A stretch of 8,368 nucleotides of DNA from CAZWVM01 sp964637705. GTDB lineage: Bacteria > UBA8481. The position numbers and the translations under genes were made by a program. The stretch is taken from NCBI GenBank assembly GCA_964637705.1, contig CAZWVM010000161.1, positions 1 to 8,368 of the forward strand, in the 5' to 3' direction. Within the stretch, counting starts at the first letter, position 1. Each line of letters begins with the position of its first letter. Shown one piece after another: positions 1 to 6,185 of the stretch. The notes beneath the pieces were generated by a model, which searched no databases, was not told where the DNA came from, and saw only the letters and a program-made list of their open reading frames with translations.

Positions 1-697
1 TATTGGCGTCGGAGCCGACGGCCGAAGTGAAGGAGTCGCCGGCGCCCGTAGCCGTGTCGTTCACGTACCAGACGCGCGGCCCGGCCGCGGCGGCCTGGAT
101 GAGGATGAACCCGGTGTCGAGGCCCGTGAGGACGTTGCGGCCCGAGCCGTCGGCCGCCGTCACGGCGGTCGTCTCCTCGACCGTCGACTTGAAGGCGACG
201 ACCGTCGTGCCGGCCGAGGCCGCGACCTTCACCTGGAACGTGAACCGCGCGACGCGCGTGTCCACCTTCGAGGAGTCCGAGTTCGTCAGGGCCGCGTAGC
301 GCGCCGTGTCGGAGGCCGTGCCGCCGGAGAGGCCGTAGTTGAAGAGGACGTCGCCGAAGGTCGTGTGATCCTCGTCGGAGTTGATGCCGGCCGAGGCCTG
401 CGGAAAGGAATCGGTCGGATCCGCAGACTCCAGCAGCGTCAGCTTGCCCCCGTCGAAGTCCAGGGTGCCCTCCACGCCGTTCACGTTCGTGTCGGTGCAG
501 TCGACCCAGAGCTCCAGGATGAAGGTGTCTCCGGCGACCACCGTGTCGTCGAGGACGCCCGGGCTGAAGGCCGTCGCGGTGGGCTTGACGAGGCGCAGGG
601 TCGAGGCCGAGGCGGGAGCGGCGAGGATGAGGCTCGCCGCCATGAACACCAGGAGACCGATCATCGCGAGCGGTCGCACTCTTCTCTTGCCATCCAT
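1..697 (-). CDS. Secreted cohesin-like domain protein, probable beta-helix (3' end outside window)
   Basis: Partial gene; the frame is open for 232 codons from an ATG at 697 to the left edge. A good ribosome site (AGGTGAGG on the minus strand, about 704-711) decides this start. Residues 1-31 form a signal peptide: basic MDGKRRVRP, hydrophobic core, ASA just before the predicted cut. Residues about 33-200 have the look of a cohesin-type beta-sandwich: VVAGDTFILELWVD, then GVEGTLDFDGGKLTLLES, then VARFTFQVKVAASAGTTVV, matching the family order of a GD-turn, a 'gvegtL-yD--kL' strand pair and an 'a-itF-v' strand. Residues 209-232 (WYVNDTATGAGDSFTSAVGS) resemble the lead-in of secreted right-handed parallel beta-helix proteins, so the missing part is probably a beta-helix; that is inference. 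It lies 31 bases downstream of the dockerin gene, and probably shares its transcript. The cohesin assignment comes from motif recognition, not a profile search. Confidence 0.75.
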   Translation of the reverse strand, partial: MDGKRRVRPLAMIGLLVFMAASLILAAPASASTLRLVKPTATAFSPGVLDDTVVAGDTFILELWVDCTDTNVNGVEGTLDFDGGKLTLLESADPTDSFPQASAGINSDEDHTTFGDVLFNYGLSGGTASDTARYAALTNSDSSKVDTRVARFTFQVKVAASAGTTVVAFKSTVEETTAVTAADGSGRNVLTGLDTGFILIQAAAAGPRVWYVNDTATGAGDSFTSAVGSDAN

Positions 698-703
698 TCC
701 GAG

Positions 704-711
704 CCTCACCT
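704..711 (-). promoter_or_regulatory. Ribosome binding site of the cohesin-like gene
   Basis: On the minus strand AGGTGAGG lies 6 bases before the ATG at 697, inside the 31-base gap after the PLD-dockerin stop. A dedicated strong site in so short a gap supports independent initiation on a shared mRNA. Confidence 0.6.
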
Positions 712-728
712 GCCTTTCCCTGGGATTG

Positions 729-3700
729 TCATTCGCCGACCCGACCGAAATTCGCGCGAATCCACGCGATGTCCGCGTTGTTCACGGTGCCGCTTCCGTC
801 GATGTCCGCCAAGGTTCCATTGCCGAGCCAAGCATAGAACTTCACGATGGCCGCGTCGAAGAGATTGACGCGGCGGTCCCCGTTCACGTCGCCGGCCCTG
901 AGCATCCCGGCGGAGACGGTCGTGTCCGCCGCGGCAACCACGATGCCCGTCAACACCTTGCGGAGATGGTGATCCTCCGTGAGGGTCAACGTGTACGTGC
1001 CGGCGTTGACGTTCGCGAAGGTCGTCGTCCCGCCCGCGTTCGAGACCGCGACATACGTGTCGACCCCGTTCGCGAGCGTGCCCGTGCAGCCCGCCTCGTT
1101 CGCCCGCGCCTCGAGGTCCACGACCACCGTCACCGTCGGACGGCGGTTCACCGTGAGAACGGCCGTGCCGGTCGTGTTCGTGTTGTAGGTCGCGCGCAGG
1201 ATGACGGAGCAGTTGGCCAGGATCCCGGTGACCGTGAAGGACTCGGCGCGCGCGCCCAGGACGAAGACCTGGCTCGAGGCCGGGGTCACGGATCCGGTGT
1301 CGGCCGAAAGCGCGACGGCCGAGACGAAGATCGTGCAGGTCGCGTTGTCCGCGTCCCTCAGGGTCATCGTGACCGTCGCGGATTCGCCGGCCAAGATGGT
1401 CGCGGGCGTCACCGACAGCGCGAGGCGGCCGTTCGGCGCGCCGGAGTCGAAGGGCGAGGGATCGAAATTGACGCCCACCGTGGGCGCCTTCCACCCCCAG
1501 TAGGAGGCCCCGTCGTAGAGCCGCTGGAAGGTCCGGTTCGTCGCGGAGTTCCCCGAGTAGGGCGTCGTGTCGACAATGGCGTGCGTCGTGTCGCGCAGGC
1601 AGACGTTGTCGCCCGGCGCGGCGTTGTTCAGTCCGCCGAAGACGCCCGTCGTCGTCCCCGTCTCCAGCGTCACACGGCCCGTCGTGTCGTAGCGCCAGAA
1701 ACGGCCGTCGATGAAGACGGAGAGATACTGGCGCGGGCCCAGGACCACCCCGACGGGAATCGTGCACGTGCCGGCCGCGTGATCGTGGATCTTCCAACCC
1801 CCGATGTCCACGCTTCCGTCGGAGTTGTTGTACAGCTCGATGAACTCCTCGTCGGCGTCGTCGAAGGAGAGGTCGTTGTCGTGGTCCGGCGGGACTCCGG
1901 TGGCCGGGTTCGGCATGAACTCGTTCACCACGATGGAGGAATTGGGGGAGGTCTCGGTCGCGACCGAGAAGACGGCCGGGGTCGAAAGGGACGTCGCGGG
2001 CCCCGTGTCGGCGTTGGTTCCGTCGAACGAGTTCGCGGGTACGCCGGCCACGAAGGTGTTCCCCCCCGTGGCCGATCCCGAGACGGACAGGGCCACGATC
2101 AGGTCGATCGAGGTCCCGGCGAAGGGGTAGGAGATCGTGTCCGCGACCCAGTTCGAGCCGTTCCACCTGAGCGCCGCGACGAACGTGTCGGCGCCGGTCA
2201 AGAGCGAGTCGCTCCCGTGGTCGTGGTACAGTCTCAGCGCCGCCACGTCCGACGAGGTCATCGTGCCGGCGTTGGAGATCGTGGCGACGCGCAGGGTGTC
2301 GTTCGCGACCGAGACGCCGACGCGCAGGGTCATGACCGCCGAATCGGTGACGCCTCGGGCGACCGTGGCCGAAGGATAGTCGCCCCGTTTCACGACCGTG
2401 ACCGGGTTCGCGGAAACGACGGTGACGGCGCCGGCGTTCGTCACGGCGCTCGCGGGCCCGCTCTCGCTCCGCGGCGCGCTGCAGGTCAGGGCTTCCACCC
2501 TCGCCTGGAAGGTCTCGCCCAGCGTCGCCGTGTCGAAAAGGTCCAGGGTCACGAGGAAGGTCTTCCCCCCGGGCGTGTCCACGCGCACGCGCGAGTCGGT
2601 GGCGGAAAACGCCGCCTGGTAGCGGCCGGTCATCGTCGAGTAGGCGAGTTGAGCGAGCATCGTGTCCGCCGGGCCGACGCGCGAGTCGTTGTTCTCGTCA
2701 CGCCAGAGCCGCACCGTCAGGTCCAGTGAGTCGGTGGTGCCGAGGTTGCGGACCGCGAAGATCGTCAGCGTGTCCGCCCCGCTCGAGGAGGCCCCGCGGA
2801 TCCAGAGCGAGGCGGCGACCACGCCCGTCTCGCCGCGCCGCGCGTTCGTGTCCGGCACGTCGCCATTCTTCCGGATCGCGAGCCGCGTGTCCGGCGTCGA
2901 GGATCCGAGCATGACCGGCCCATACGTGTCGATCGCCGACTCGTTGCCGTGCGTGTCCACCGCCACGATGACGAAGTAGTAGTTCGTCGCCGGCGCGAGA
3001 GCGTCTCCGCAGTTGACGCTCGTGATCGTCCCGCCGGTCGACGCGCGGCCCTTCACCTGGACCTCCGGATACGCCCACGGATCCTCATCCGAACTCCCGT
3101 CGGCGTCGTCGTCGTTCGCCGCCCCCGGCGCCGCCGTCCCGGAGGGAAACCCGTCGGCGTCGCCGACCGGATCCTCGTCGTAGTATCCGTCCGCGTCGTT
3201 GTCCAGGTTGTCGCCGATGCCGCGCGTATCGAGGTTCGAGGTCGAGATGAAGAGGAAGTAGCGCGTGACGTCGGTCGTTCCCGACGCGGTCCAGGCGGGA
3301 TAGAAGGCCGTGTCTGTCGCGGTGACCGTGAAATTCGTCGGCGCCGCGGGTTTCGTGGTGTCGAACGAGTCGGCCGCGCCGACGTTCTCCGCCGCGACCG
3401 TATCCATCACGCGTCGGTATTCCTGCAGATATCGCCGCGCCATGCGGAAGTCGTGCGCGACTACCATGTTCTCGTCGTTGCCGTAGTAGTTGGCGAGAGC
3501 GGTCGAGGTGAGGTTCGGCGAACCCGTGATCACGATCTCCTGGTCCACGATGAAGATCTTGTGGTGAAGCTCGTCGGTAAACTTGAAACCGGGATTCCCC
3601 GCCGTGTCGCGGCTGGTGTGGTCCGCCTGCAGGGCGCCGCGCGTCACCGCTCCGGTCGAGCCGTCCTGGTCGAGCCATCCTTCGACCAGCGCGACGTTGT

Positions 3701-4613
3701 TGTTCACGAGCTGTTGAATGGGGTTCGGGAGGAAATTGTCCTTGTCCATGTTGGTGAGATTGATCCCGTAGAAGACCGATTGCGTCGCCCGGTTGATGAC
3801 GCGCGAGACCACGCCCTCGAGCGTCCCCCCCGAGCCCGCCAGCGCCGTCCCCGGCGTCGTGCCGTCGGGGATCGACTGCGTCGCGTCGTTGTCGTCGGGC
3901 GAGAAGTAGATCTCCACCGTGTCGCCGTTCGGAGCATTCAGATAGTAGGGAGGTCCCGTCGGCGTCGTGTCGTGGTAGAGCCCCCAGGTGTCGTTCGTCG
4001 TCTTGCCGTTGCGGAACTCCTCCATCTGCGCCACGTAGCGATTGATGAGCGACGTGAAGCCCGACTTGATGACGAGCATGTTGTTCGGCTGGTTCGAGTA
4101 GGCGCCGGCGGTGAAGTTGGCCGAGCCGAGGACCACGCGGCGACCCGGGATGACGATCAGCTTGTTGTGAGACGTGTTGAAGGTCGGAGATTCCGTGATG
4201 AGGATGTTGACCACGTTCGCCGTGTCCAGCATCTGTGGGGGCCCGACCGAGCCCTCGGTGAAGACGTAGTTCTTCGGGCTCCCGGCGTTCTTGATGTTGA
4301 TCGCGACGTTGTTGAGACCGACGTCGTTGCCGTTGGAAAGCCCGTTGATGGGATCGAACTGCCCCGTGCCCCAGGTGTAGGAATGGATGTAGAGGGTGTC
4401 GGAGGCGCCGCAGTCGTTGATCGCGAAGGCCATCCAACGCTCGAAGGGGCTCGAGTTGTCGAAGACGCCGTTGCCCCGGGAAAAGTGCGCCCACCACCAG
4501 GGAGCGGCCTCGACCGGCCTCGCGAAGGCCGTGACAAGGAGGAGCGAGACCGCGAAGAGCATGGCGGTCGGAACCGCGGGGCGAAGGGACGCGCCTCGTC
4601 CCCGGTCAGTCAT
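729..4613 (-). CDS. Secreted modular PLD-family protein with lamin-tail domain and C-terminal dockerin
   Basis: 1294 residues, complete. Signal peptide 1-36 (MLFAVSLLLVTAFA core). The phospholipase-D superfamily core, residues about 38-410, carries two HKD motifs: HNKLIVIP...GSANFT (149-168), where the usual Asp is Pro156, and HHKIFIVD...GSPNLT (350-369), which is complete. Next come an FnIII-like module (about 420-568) interrupted by acidic Ca-binding-type loops; two related beta-sandwich repeats (577-732 and 738-880, each opening with a K-x-GD-x-P...RG motif); a lamin-tail domain (894-1045: VVNEFMPNP, EEFIELYNN, GWKIHD); an Ig-like module (1063-1155); a small beta module (1160-1238); and a type I dockerin (1240-1293) with loops DVNGDRRVNLFD and DIDGSGTVNNAD. 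PLD plus LTD architecture suggests an exported nuclease or phospholipase tethered through the dockerin; the substrate is unknown. The ATG at 4613 is favoured because it supplies a basic n-region; the site before it (GAGAG) is weak. No shift or break is seen. Confidence 0.9.
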   Translation of the reverse strand: MTDRGRGASLRPAVPTAMLFAVSLLLVTAFARPVEAAPWWWAHFSRGNGVFDNSSPFERWMAFAINDCGASDTLYIHSYTWGTGQFDPINGLSNGNDVGLNNVAINIKNAGSPKNYVFTEGSVGPPQMLDTANVVNILITESPTFNTSHNKLIVIPGRRVVLGSANFTAGAYSNQPNNMLVIKSGFTSLINRYVAQMEEFRNGKTTNDTWGLYHDTTPTGPPYYLNAPNGDTVEIYFSPDDNDATQSIPDGTTPGTALAGSGGTLEGVVSRVINRATQSVFYGINLTNMDKDNFLPNPIQQLVNNNVALVEGWLDQDGSTGAVTRGALQADHTSRDTAGNPGFKFTDELHHKIFIVDQEIVITGSPNLTSTALANYYGNDENMVVAHDFRMARRYLQEYRRVMDTVAAENVGAADSFDTTKPAAPTNFTVTATDTAFYPAWTASGTTDVTRYFLFISTSNLDTRGIGDNLDNDADGYYDEDPVGDADGFPSGTAAPGAANDDDADGSSDEDPWAYPEVQVKGRASTGGTITSVNCGDALAPATNYYFVIVAVDTHGNESAIDTYGPVMLGSSTPDTRLAIRKNGDVPDTNARRGETGVVAASLWIRGASSSGADTLTIFAVRNLGTTDSLDLTVRLWRDENNDSRVGPADTMLAQLAYSTMTGRYQAAFSATDSRVRVDTPGGKTFLVTLDLFDTATLGETFQARVEALTCSAPRSESGPASAVTNAGAVTVVSANPVTVVKRGDYPSATVARGVTDSAVMTLRVGVSVANDTLRVATISNAGTMTSSDVAALRLYHDHGSDSLLTGADTFVAALRWNGSNWVADTISYPFAGTSIDLIVALSVSGSATGGNTFVAGVPANSFDGTNADTGPATSLSTPAVFSVATETSPNSSIVVNEFMPNPATGVPPDHDNDLSFDDADEEFIELYNNSDGSVDIGGWKIHDHAAGTCTIPVGVVLGPRQYLSVFIDGRFWRYDTTGRVTLETGTTTGVFGGLNNAAPGDNVCLRDTTHAIVDTTPYSGNSATNRTFQRLYDGASYWGWKAPTVGVNFDPSPFDSGAPNGRLALSVTPATILAGESATVTMTLRDADNATCTIFVSAVALSADTGSVTPASSQVFVLGARAESFTVTGILANCSVILRATYNTNTTGTAVLTVNRRPTVTVVVDLEARANEAGCTGTLANGVDTYVAVSNAGGTTTFANVNAGTYTLTLTEDHHLRKVLTGIVVAAADTTVSAGMLRAGDVNGDRRVNLFDAAIVKFYAWLGNGTLADIDGSGTVNNADIAWIRANFGRVGE
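735..896 (-). other. Type I dockerin domain
   Basis: This is the last 54 residues of the PLD protein. It has two EF-hand-like calcium loops, DVNGDRRVNLFD (from residue 1242) and DIDGSGTVNNAD (from 1270), each followed by a helix (AAIVKFYAWLG and IAWIRANFG). Acidic and Asn residues occupy loop positions 1, 3, 5 and 12 in the first loop, with Ser at position 5 of the second. Dockerins bind cohesins in known systems, and the next gene encodes a cohesin-like domain. Confidence 0.88.
1479..1934 (-). other. Lamin-tail domain (LTD)
   Basis: Residues about 894-1045 of the PLD protein. The typical LTD run is present: VVNEFMPNP at the start, then an Asp-rich stretch, EEFIELYNN, IGGWKIHDHA, PVGVVLGPRQYLSVF, GDNVCLRDT and VDTTPYSG, ending in the aromatic YWGW. 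LTDs recur in exported bacterial nucleases and surface proteins, which gives a functional hint but no proof. Confidence 0.85.
3072..3227 (-). other. Acidic calcium-loop insertion inside an FnIII-like module
   Basis: Residues about 463-514 of the PLD protein hold two near-identical 12-residue acidic blocks, DNDADGYYDEDP (471-482) and DDDADGSSDEDP (501-512), spaced 30 residues apart. They resemble thrombospondin type 3 / DxDxDG calcium loops. Sequence on both sides reads as FnIII: PAAPTNFTV...RYFLFISTS before, and APATNYYFVIVAVDTHGNES after. The loops therefore appear inserted between central strands of a single FnIII fold. Confidence 0.65.
3507..4169 (-). other. Paired HKD active-site motifs of the PLD core
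   Basis: HKD1 is at residues 149-168 and HKD2 at 350-369. In both, H-x-K and the following GSxN are intact. HKD1 has Pro156 where the family's Asp normally sits, while HKD2 keeps Asp357. The PLD superfamily uses the two His residues jointly for a phosphohistidine mechanism, so both catalytic His/Lys pairs needed for activity are present. Confidence 0.85.
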
Positions 4614-4678
4614 GTCTCTCAGGTCGTTTCATCATTCTCGATTCAGGCGGCGGCAGCGAAGGGGCTTCGTTCCCGCCC

Positions 4679-4707
4679 AGAATATCATCGTCCGGCTCAA
4701 ACGTGAA
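4679..4707 (-). promoter_or_regulatory. Possible promoter of the PLD-dockerin/cohesin operon
   Basis: On the minus strand TTCACG (4707-4702) and TATTCT (4684-4679) are separated by 17 bases and match the sigma-70 consensus boxes at four of six positions each. The site lies just past the terminator and about 65 bases before the ATG at 4613, which is where an operon promoter is expected. Consensus matching of this quality also occurs by chance. Confidence 0.3.
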
Positions 4708-4745
4708 CCCCGCTTCGACTTCAAATCTCATCCTCTCCGAGCGCG

Positions 4746-4777
4746 AAAAAAGCGCGGCCGCGATCCCGCGGCCGCGC
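4746..4777 (-). terminator. Intrinsic terminator for the E1-like pair
   Basis: A perfect 11-bp stem (4752-4762 with 4767-4777), all G-C, closes a 4-base loop (ATCC on the plus strand). Read leftward it is followed at once by six T (4751-4746). This is the textbook shape of a Rho-independent terminator on the minus strand. It would end transcripts coming from the genes at 5101-6185 and separate them from the PLD-dockerin operon; the implied 3' untranslated region is about 320 bases. Confidence 0.85.
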
Positions 4778-4997
4778 CGTGGCGCGGTTGCGCCGCCGGT
4801 GGAGCCTCCACTGCTTCCGCGATTCCGCTCTCGTAGTCCCAAACCTCTTTCATCGCCAGGGCGACGCCGCAGGCCGTTCTCTTTTTCGGCCCGAGGAAGA
4901 CCAGAGCGGGGGGCCTCGTTCTCTTGAGACTCCACCTTTTGCTGAACCATGCGAATACCATGCCATCGACCGTGAATTGATTTTTCACCAGTTGCGA

Positions 4998-5038
4998 TGC
5001 GATCGCTGACTTCTTTCAGACTTCGGTCGCAGTTTTTT
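4998..5038 (+). terminator. Terminator-like hairpin facing right, no obvious gene before it
   Basis: TGCGATCG (4998-5005) pairs with CGGTCGCA (5024-5031) with one G-U pair. The interior holds a second small stem (CTGA with TCAG, 5006-5019), and six T follow at 5033-5038. The geometry fits an intrinsic terminator on the plus strand, yet no plus-strand gene is seen to its left. It could end a small or antisense RNA, or be a chance fold. Confidence 0.35.
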
Positions 5039-5100
5039 GCCTCCCCTCCAGGTCACCGTTTGTGTCTTTTTTTACACGACCGGTTTTCGCCGAGCGCCCC

Positions 5101-5535
5101 TCAGAATTCGAAGAACCGTTCACCCGACGTAGAGATGCCGAGGCAAGCCTTCAAGCTCTCGACGGCGAGGAGCAGACCGGCCGACCGGAGTGTCGCGTCG
5201 GATACGGCATGAGCGACTCCGTCCCCCTCCACCGACGGAGCGGCGGACGATCGGACGCGAATCGACGTCCGGCCGACCGCGGCGACTTCGATCCTCCTCG
5301 GGCCGATCCGCGCGACGGCGCGGCAGGGAGAGGGTGAGGAGGTGGTCGCGGAGCCGACGCGGCCGACGCCGGCCCGCTCCAGGTACAACCTTGCCGTCTC
5401 GACGATCGAAGGTTCCCCTTCGAGTCTAACCTCCGAACGCTCGACCCGGGCCTGGCCCTCCGGGCCGATCTCGGCGACCGACACCTGACGCGCATAGGTT
5501 TCCCAGGTGCGCGGCGCATCGGGGCGGGTCTTCAT
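5101..5535 (-). CDS. Degenerate ThiF/MoeB-like pseudo-E1 subunit with arginine finger
   Basis: 144 residues. Residues 14-31 (YARQVSVAEIGPEGQARV) match the N-terminal signature of ThiF/MoeB/HesA E1-like enzymes, where the Arg of the Y-x-RQ motif (here Arg16) reaches into the partner subunit's ATP site. Residues 35-61 then align without gaps to the first Rossmann unit: the helix end (LYLERAGVGRVG) is kept, but the nucleotide loop GAGGLG has become GEPSIV (40-45), so ATP binding is presumably lost. The middle of the E1 fold, about 100 residues, is missing. Residues 117-144 (RSAGLLLAVESLKACLGI, then SGERFFEF) resemble the family's C-terminal helix and last strand. There are no zinc cysteine pairs. 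The ATG at 5535 overlaps the preceding stop as ATGA with no ribosome site, indicating translational coupling to the catalytic partner. The same frame stays open far upstream, but that part is Arg-rich shadow of the partner gene. Confidence 0.78.
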   Translation of the reverse strand: MKTRPDAPRTWETYARQVSVAEIGPEGQARVERSEVRLEGEPSIVETARLYLERAGVGRVGSATTSSPSPCRAVARIGPRRIEVAAVGRTSIRVRSSAAPSVEGDGVAHAVSDATLRSAGLLLAVESLKACLGISTSGERFFEF

Positions 5536-6185
5536 CGGACGCAGACCGGGCAATCGGCGCGCGCGGGAACCTCGACGTAGCCGCTCCGGCCGTTCAAGCC
5601 GTCGTATCGCCACAACCGCCCGAGCCAGCGGCACGGTCGTTTCAGGGCCAGATTCAAGGCCTCCTCGGCGGCCCGCAGGCCGGCCAGTCCCGCCACCGGC
5701 CCCACGATTCCCGCGCGGCGGCAGTCCGGCGCCTCGTCGTCGGCGTCGAACCCGAAGAGACAGCGCAGGCAGCCCGGGCCGTCGACGGCGAGCCCCTGCG
5801 CGCTCCACGCGAGGGCGCCCGCGTGGACGAGCGGGATGCGCCGCTTCACGATCGCGTCGTGCAGGGCGATCTTCATCGCGGCGCCGTCGGCCGCCTCGAG
5901 GACCACGCCGTATTCCTGCAGGTAATCCTCGTCGCCCCGGACTACCGTCTCGTGGACCCGAATCGAGAGCGACCGCGCTCCGGGCAATTCCATCAGGCGG
6001 TCGCGCGCCGCGATAACCTTCGGCGCGCCGATGTCCTCCGGGCGATAGAGGATCTGCCGGGGAAGGTTCGATACCTCGACGCGGTCGAAATCGGCGATGC
6101 CGATGAGAGGGCAACCGCGTGATGCGAGGTGAAGGAGGGCGGGACAGCCGATCCCCCCGGCTCCGATGACGAGAACGCCCGTCAC
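5532..6185 (-). CDS. ThiF/MoeB/HesA-family E1-like adenylyltransferase, N-terminally short
   Basis: 217 residues. E1-like enzymes adenylate the C-terminal glycine of a ubiquitin-like or sulfur-carrier protein (ThiS, MoaD and kin). Seen here: nucleotide loop GAGGIG (8-13), DFD (32-34), SNLPRQ with Arg43, GAPK with Lys56, the catalytic-type Asp100 in EAADG (usually TDN), CLRC (139-142) and CPVC (212-215) as the structural zinc pairs, and Cys155 at the place of the family's conserved cysteine. The chain starts at beta-strand 1 and lacks the roughly 25-residue N-terminal segment with the arginine finger. That segment is found in the next gene. Start is GTG at 6185; in-frame TGA and TAG lie 48 and 42 bases upstream with no ATG, GTG or TTG between, so the short N-terminus is not an annotation artefact. 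ThiF versus MoeB cannot be settled from sequence; no carrier protein is in the window. Confidence 0.88.
   Translation of the reverse strand: MTGVLVIGAGGIGCPALLHLASRGCPLIGIADFDRVEVSNLPRQILYRPEDIGAPKVIAARDRLMELPGARSLSIRVHETVVRGDEDYLQEYGVVLEAADGAAMKIALHDAIVKRRIPLVHAGALAWSAQGLAVDGPGCLRCLFGFDADDEAPDCRRAGIVGPVAGLAGLRAAEEALNLALKRPCRWLGRLWRYDGLNGRSGYVEVPARADCPVCVR

Larger units (their letters stand above)
4614..5100. other. Noncoding stretch between the PLD-dockerin gene and the E1 pair
   Basis: 487 bases with no convincing gene. It has a lower-GC middle (about 4920-5075) with several A/T runs, unlike the genes around it. Contents: a strong leftward terminator (4746-4777), a possible promoter for the PLD gene (4679-4707), and a rightward terminator-like hairpin (4998-5038). 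Short open frames exist on both strands, but they lack a family signature and the host's third-position GC bias, and one runs straight through the terminator stem. I see no tRNA or rRNA, and no riboswitch that I recognise. Confidence 0.6.

Noticed and set aside
706..2166. Minus-strand frame overlapping the PLD-dockerin gene
   Set aside because: Off-frame shadow, rich in Arg, His and Gly, without family motifs; likewise the frame at 3085-4497.
381..2729. Long plus-strand open frame opposite the PLD-dockerin gene
   Set aside because: Arg/Gly/Val-rich product with no domain. It is antisense to a gene with clear domains along its whole length, and its openness follows from GC-rich codon use. The same applies to the plus-strand frame at 2949-4706.
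4606..4950. Possible 114-residue minus-strand gene overlapping the PLD start
   Set aside because: Low-complexity charged product with no motif; it crosses both the terminator and the promoter region and overlaps the start of a certain gene.
4728..4988. Possible 86-residue minus-strand gene between the E1 pair and the PLD gene
   Set aside because: No recognised family, weak third-position GC bias, and the frame runs through the stem and T-run of the terminator at 4746-4777.
5045..5085. Weak inverted repeat GTGT / ACAC around a run of T
   Set aside because: The stem is only about four pairs and the T-run lies in the loop, so it fits neither a terminator nor a convincing operator.
5532..6185. 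Calling the E1-like enzyme a truncated pseudogene
   Set aside because: All catalytic and zinc residues are kept, the frame is intact, the start is bounded by upstream stops, and the missing segment is supplied by a coupled gene; decay is the less economical explanation.
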